From: JAKFWF01 sp031367505 | GTDB lineage: Bacteria; Pseudomonadota; Alphaproteobacteria; Rhizobiales; Hyphomicrobiaceae | Reading direction: 5' to 3' | DNA: 52,243 nt | Assembly: GCA_031367505.1 (NCBI GenBank) | Contig: JANLPY010000325.1 | Span: forward strand, 1 to 52,243 | Part shown: piece by piece, positions 50,607 through 52,243 of the stretch | How the letters are laid out: each line of letters starts with the position of its first letter | Numbering within the stretch: position 1 is the stretch's first letter | Program-made: the position numbers and the translations under genes | The notes under the pieces: model-generated | Seen by the model: the letters and a program-made list of their open reading frames with translations, nothing else | Told to the model about the DNA's origin: nothing | Database searches by the model: none

Positions 50607-51743
50607 ATGGCGTACACATACGGCACGTTGTCAGCCCGGCAGACGATCGGCGCGAAGCTCACGCGCATTCATTGGCCGGTCGTGGCACTCATGTGCTTGC
50701 TCGTGTGCATTGGTTTGTCAGCGCTCTACTCGGTTGCCGGCGGGAGTTTCAATCCGTGGGCGGAGCGCCATGCGCTGAGGTTCATTGTGACGTTGGCGCT
50801 GGTGATCGCCATAGCACTGACGCCGCTGCGCTGGTGGATCGCACTGGCGTACCCTGCCTACGCCGTGGCGCTGCTTCTCCTGGTTCTGGTGCCACTTATT
50901 GGCACCGAAGCCTTAGGCGCGCGGCGTTGGTTGAGCGTTGCCGGCGTCACCTTTCAACCAGCCGAACTGATGAAGGTTGCGCTGGTGCTGATGCTCGCGC
51001 GTTATTACCAGTGGCTGGGGAGTAGACGCGTTTCCCACCCTTATTGGGTGCTGCTTCCGTTGTTGGCAATAGCGGCGCCGGTCGCACTGACATTGAAGCA
51101 ACCGGACTTAGGCACGGCCGTGCTGTTCGTCGTGGTCGGGCTTTCGTTGATGTTCCTGGCCGGGGTCAACATACTATATTTTATCGGTGGAGGCATTTTA
51201 TGTGCGGTGCTCGCGCCGATGATTTGGGGGCGGCTGCACGACTATCAGCGTCGGCGGATTGAGATCTTCCTCGACCCTGAGAAGGACCAGTTGGGTGCCG
51301 GCTATCACATCACCCAATCGAAGATTGCGCTCGGTTCGGGTGGTGTCTCCGGCAAAGGGTTCATGCAGGGCACGCAAAGCCAACTGAACTTTCTGCCCGA
51401 GAAGCACACCGATTTCATCTTCACGACCTTCGCGGAAGAGTGGGGGTTCACCGGCGCGCTCGGCTTGCTGGGGCTTTACCTGCTGCTGTTCCTGCTCGTC
51501 CTTGCCATGGCGTTCGCCTGCCGCAGTCAATTCGGCCGGCTGGTCGCGGCGGGTGCCGGGCTGATCCTGTTCCTTTACGCCTTCATCAATATTGCGATGG
51601 TGACAGGGCTTATTCCAGTGGTCGGTGTTCCCCTGCCGCTCGTCTCGTACGGGGGGACTTCGATGACAACGATCATGATCGCGCTCGGCATTGCCATGTG
51701 CGCGTTCGTGAACCGCACGCAGGGTGTCAGGACCGGTCGATAG
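50607..51743 (+). CDS. rodA: Peptidoglycan glycosyltransferase RodA (MrdB), SEDS family
   Basis: Polymerises lipid II into glycan strands in the elongation complex, partnered with PBP2. 378 residues, ten hydrophobic segments. SEDS marks: GARRWLSVAGVTFQPAELMKV split near residues 99-120, LKQPDLGTAVLFV near 164, the large periplasmic loop with GAGYHITQSKIALGSGG near 231 and NFLPEKHTDFIFTTFAEEWGF split near 263-283, and VPLPLVSYGGTSM near 344. AAGGAGGGCTGAAAAG before the ATG is a strong ribosome site. It closes the operon. Confidence 0.97.
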   Translation: MAYTYGTLSARQTIGAKLTRIHWPVVALMCLLVCIGLSALYSVAGGSFNPWAERHALRFIVTLALVIAIALTPLRWWIALAYPAYAVALLLLVLVPLIGTEALGARRWLSVAGVTFQPAELMKVALVLMLARYYQWLGSRRVSHPYWVLLPLLAIAAPVALTLKQPDLGTAVLFVVVGLSLMFLAGVNILYFIGGGILCAVLAPMIWGRLHDYQRRRIEIFLDPEKDQLGAGYHITQSKIALGSGGVSGKGFMQGTQSQLNFLPEKHTDFIFTTFAEEWGFTGALGLLGLYLLLFLLVLAMAFACRSQFGRLVAAGAGLILFLYAFINIAMVTGLIPVVGVPLPLVSYGGTSMTTIMIALGIAMCAFVNRTQGVRTGR

Positions 51744-51940
51744 AACAGCCAGCGCGATGATCTTGAGAGCGAATTTTCGTTATAACGAGAAAATCGATGC
51801 GGCCTCACTGGACACGCAGTTTGACCGGTGTTACACGCGGTGCTTCCGGACTCGAACGTCCGAGCGTTCGGTCAATGAAGTGTCGTGGCTGAGCGAGATG
51901 AAGAAAAGGAAGACCACGCCGGTCTGACTTCCCAAAGGTG

Positions 51941-52016
51941 GGGCGATTAGCTCAGTTGGTAGAGCAGGTGACTCTTAATCACCGGGTCCACGGTTCGAGT
52001 CCGTGATCGCCCACCA
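51941..52016 (+). tRNA. tRNA-Lys (anticodon CTT)
   Basis: Complete cloverleaf: acceptor GGGCGAT/ATCGCCC, D arm with TAGCTCAGTTGGTAGAGC, anticodon stem GGTGA/TCACC with loop CTCTTAA giving anticodon CTT, variable GGGTC, and T arm CACGGTTCGAGTCCGTG. The discriminator A and CCA are encoded (52013-52016). It reads AAG codons. Confidence 0.98.
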
Positions 52017-52243
52017 CTTGCCCACTTCGGGCGACGTAGTCGCCGAGCGCTGCGAAGAACGGAGCGACGGGCGCATTTGCTTGGGCTTCGAAGGCGTGGC
52101 CCGCAGGTCGATGGAGCGGCGGGCGTCGCACACCAGATCGAGCAAGGCCACGGCGAAGTCGATGGTGCCGGGGGCGCGCAGTCCGGTTCCCGATGACGGG
52201 TGGCCGCATCCAGCCGGAAATGAGCCAAATAGTCCGCGGTCGG
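52017..52243. other. Window end after tRNA-Lys, no gene assigned
   Basis: Frames are open here on both strands because the sequence is G+C rich, but none shows a family motif, and the minus-strand frames simply run through the tRNA gene. A short inverted repeat, GGCGAC-GTA-GTCGCC (52030-52044), is the only structure seen. Confidence 0.4.

Noticed and set aside
51744..51940. Short open frame and an A+T-rich imperfect palindrome (around 51773-51795) after rodA.
   Set aside because: The frame overlaps the rodA end, lacks a ribosome site and has no motif; the palindrome has no T-run and a weak stem, too little for a terminator call.
51947..52228. Minus-strand open frames at the window end (76-93 codons).
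   Set aside because: They run through the tRNA-Lys gene in antisense, and their C-terminal residues are just the reverse of the tRNA arms. No family motif is seen.

Overview
The window is a G+C-rich chromosomal segment that reads as an alphaproteobacterium, possibly Hyphomicrobiales/Rhizobiales or a close relative. The evidence is the metX-metW pair behind a SAM-II-type riboswitch, the trpC-moaC-moeA order, the hisC-tyrC (cyclohexadienyl dehydrogenase) pair, leuA next to mreBCD-mrdA-rodA, and promoter-like boxes of the TTGAC-N17-CTATAT kind. No phage, plasmid or CRISPR modules were seen. Most genes are housekeeping or nutrient-uptake genes with normal lengths and intact motifs.

Layout. 1-2.1 kb: the 3' part of dapA, then smpB and a GNAT acetyltransferase. 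2.1-7.1 kb (minus): a branched-chain amino-acid/amide ABC importer (binding protein, LivH, a LivM-LivG fusion, LivF). 7.3-9.2 kb (minus): an MFS exporter overlapping a FlK-like acyl-CoA thioesterase gene. 9.4-11.2 kb: a class II aldolase and a convergent quinone-oxidoreductase-like enzyme. 11.2-13.7 kb (minus): trpC-moaC-moeA, translationally coupled at the trpC/moaC junction. 13.8-16.2 kb: a DUF2157/GDYxxLxY membrane pair behind a palindromic operator, and a RidA protein. 16.2-24.8 kb: a catabolic block with a TRAP importer and dihydropyrimidinase on minus, and divergent hyuA-hyuB on plus. 24.8-30.9 kb: metX-metW (minus), a VWA protein, hisC-tyrC and chaC. 30.9-32.5 kb: a TPR protein and a REP-associated tyrosine transposase (RAYT) with three REP-like hairpins. 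32.5-39.2 kb: a LysE exporter, an OppBC permease pair without partner genes, and a second hyuA-hyuB. 39.2-44.1 kb: a methyltransferase, two sugar epimerases, an anchored hypothetical protein and a PhzF protein. 44.1-51.7 kb: leuA with a Leu-rich leader peptide, then the rod-shape operon mreBCD-mrdA-rodA. 51.9 kb: tRNA-Lys(CTT).

How the genes work together. Two separate HyuAB enzymes, a dihydropyrimidinase, a TRAP importer and a ChaC enzyme (which makes 5-oxoproline from glutathione) suggest capacity to take up and open cyclic amides such as hydantoins, dihydropyrimidines or 5-oxoproline. The substrates themselves cannot be read from the sequence. Methionine synthesis appears controlled by S-adenosylmethionine through the riboswitch, and leucine synthesis by attenuation through the leader peptide.

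The most unusual non-coding content is repetitive: a four-member family of palindromes with GGGGACAG ends, two of which bracket the VWA gene (one supplies its last codons); the RAYT/REP cluster with two identical 66-bp copies and one inverted copy; further inverted repeats beside chaC and lysE; and a 17-bp tandem repeat inside the liv operon.
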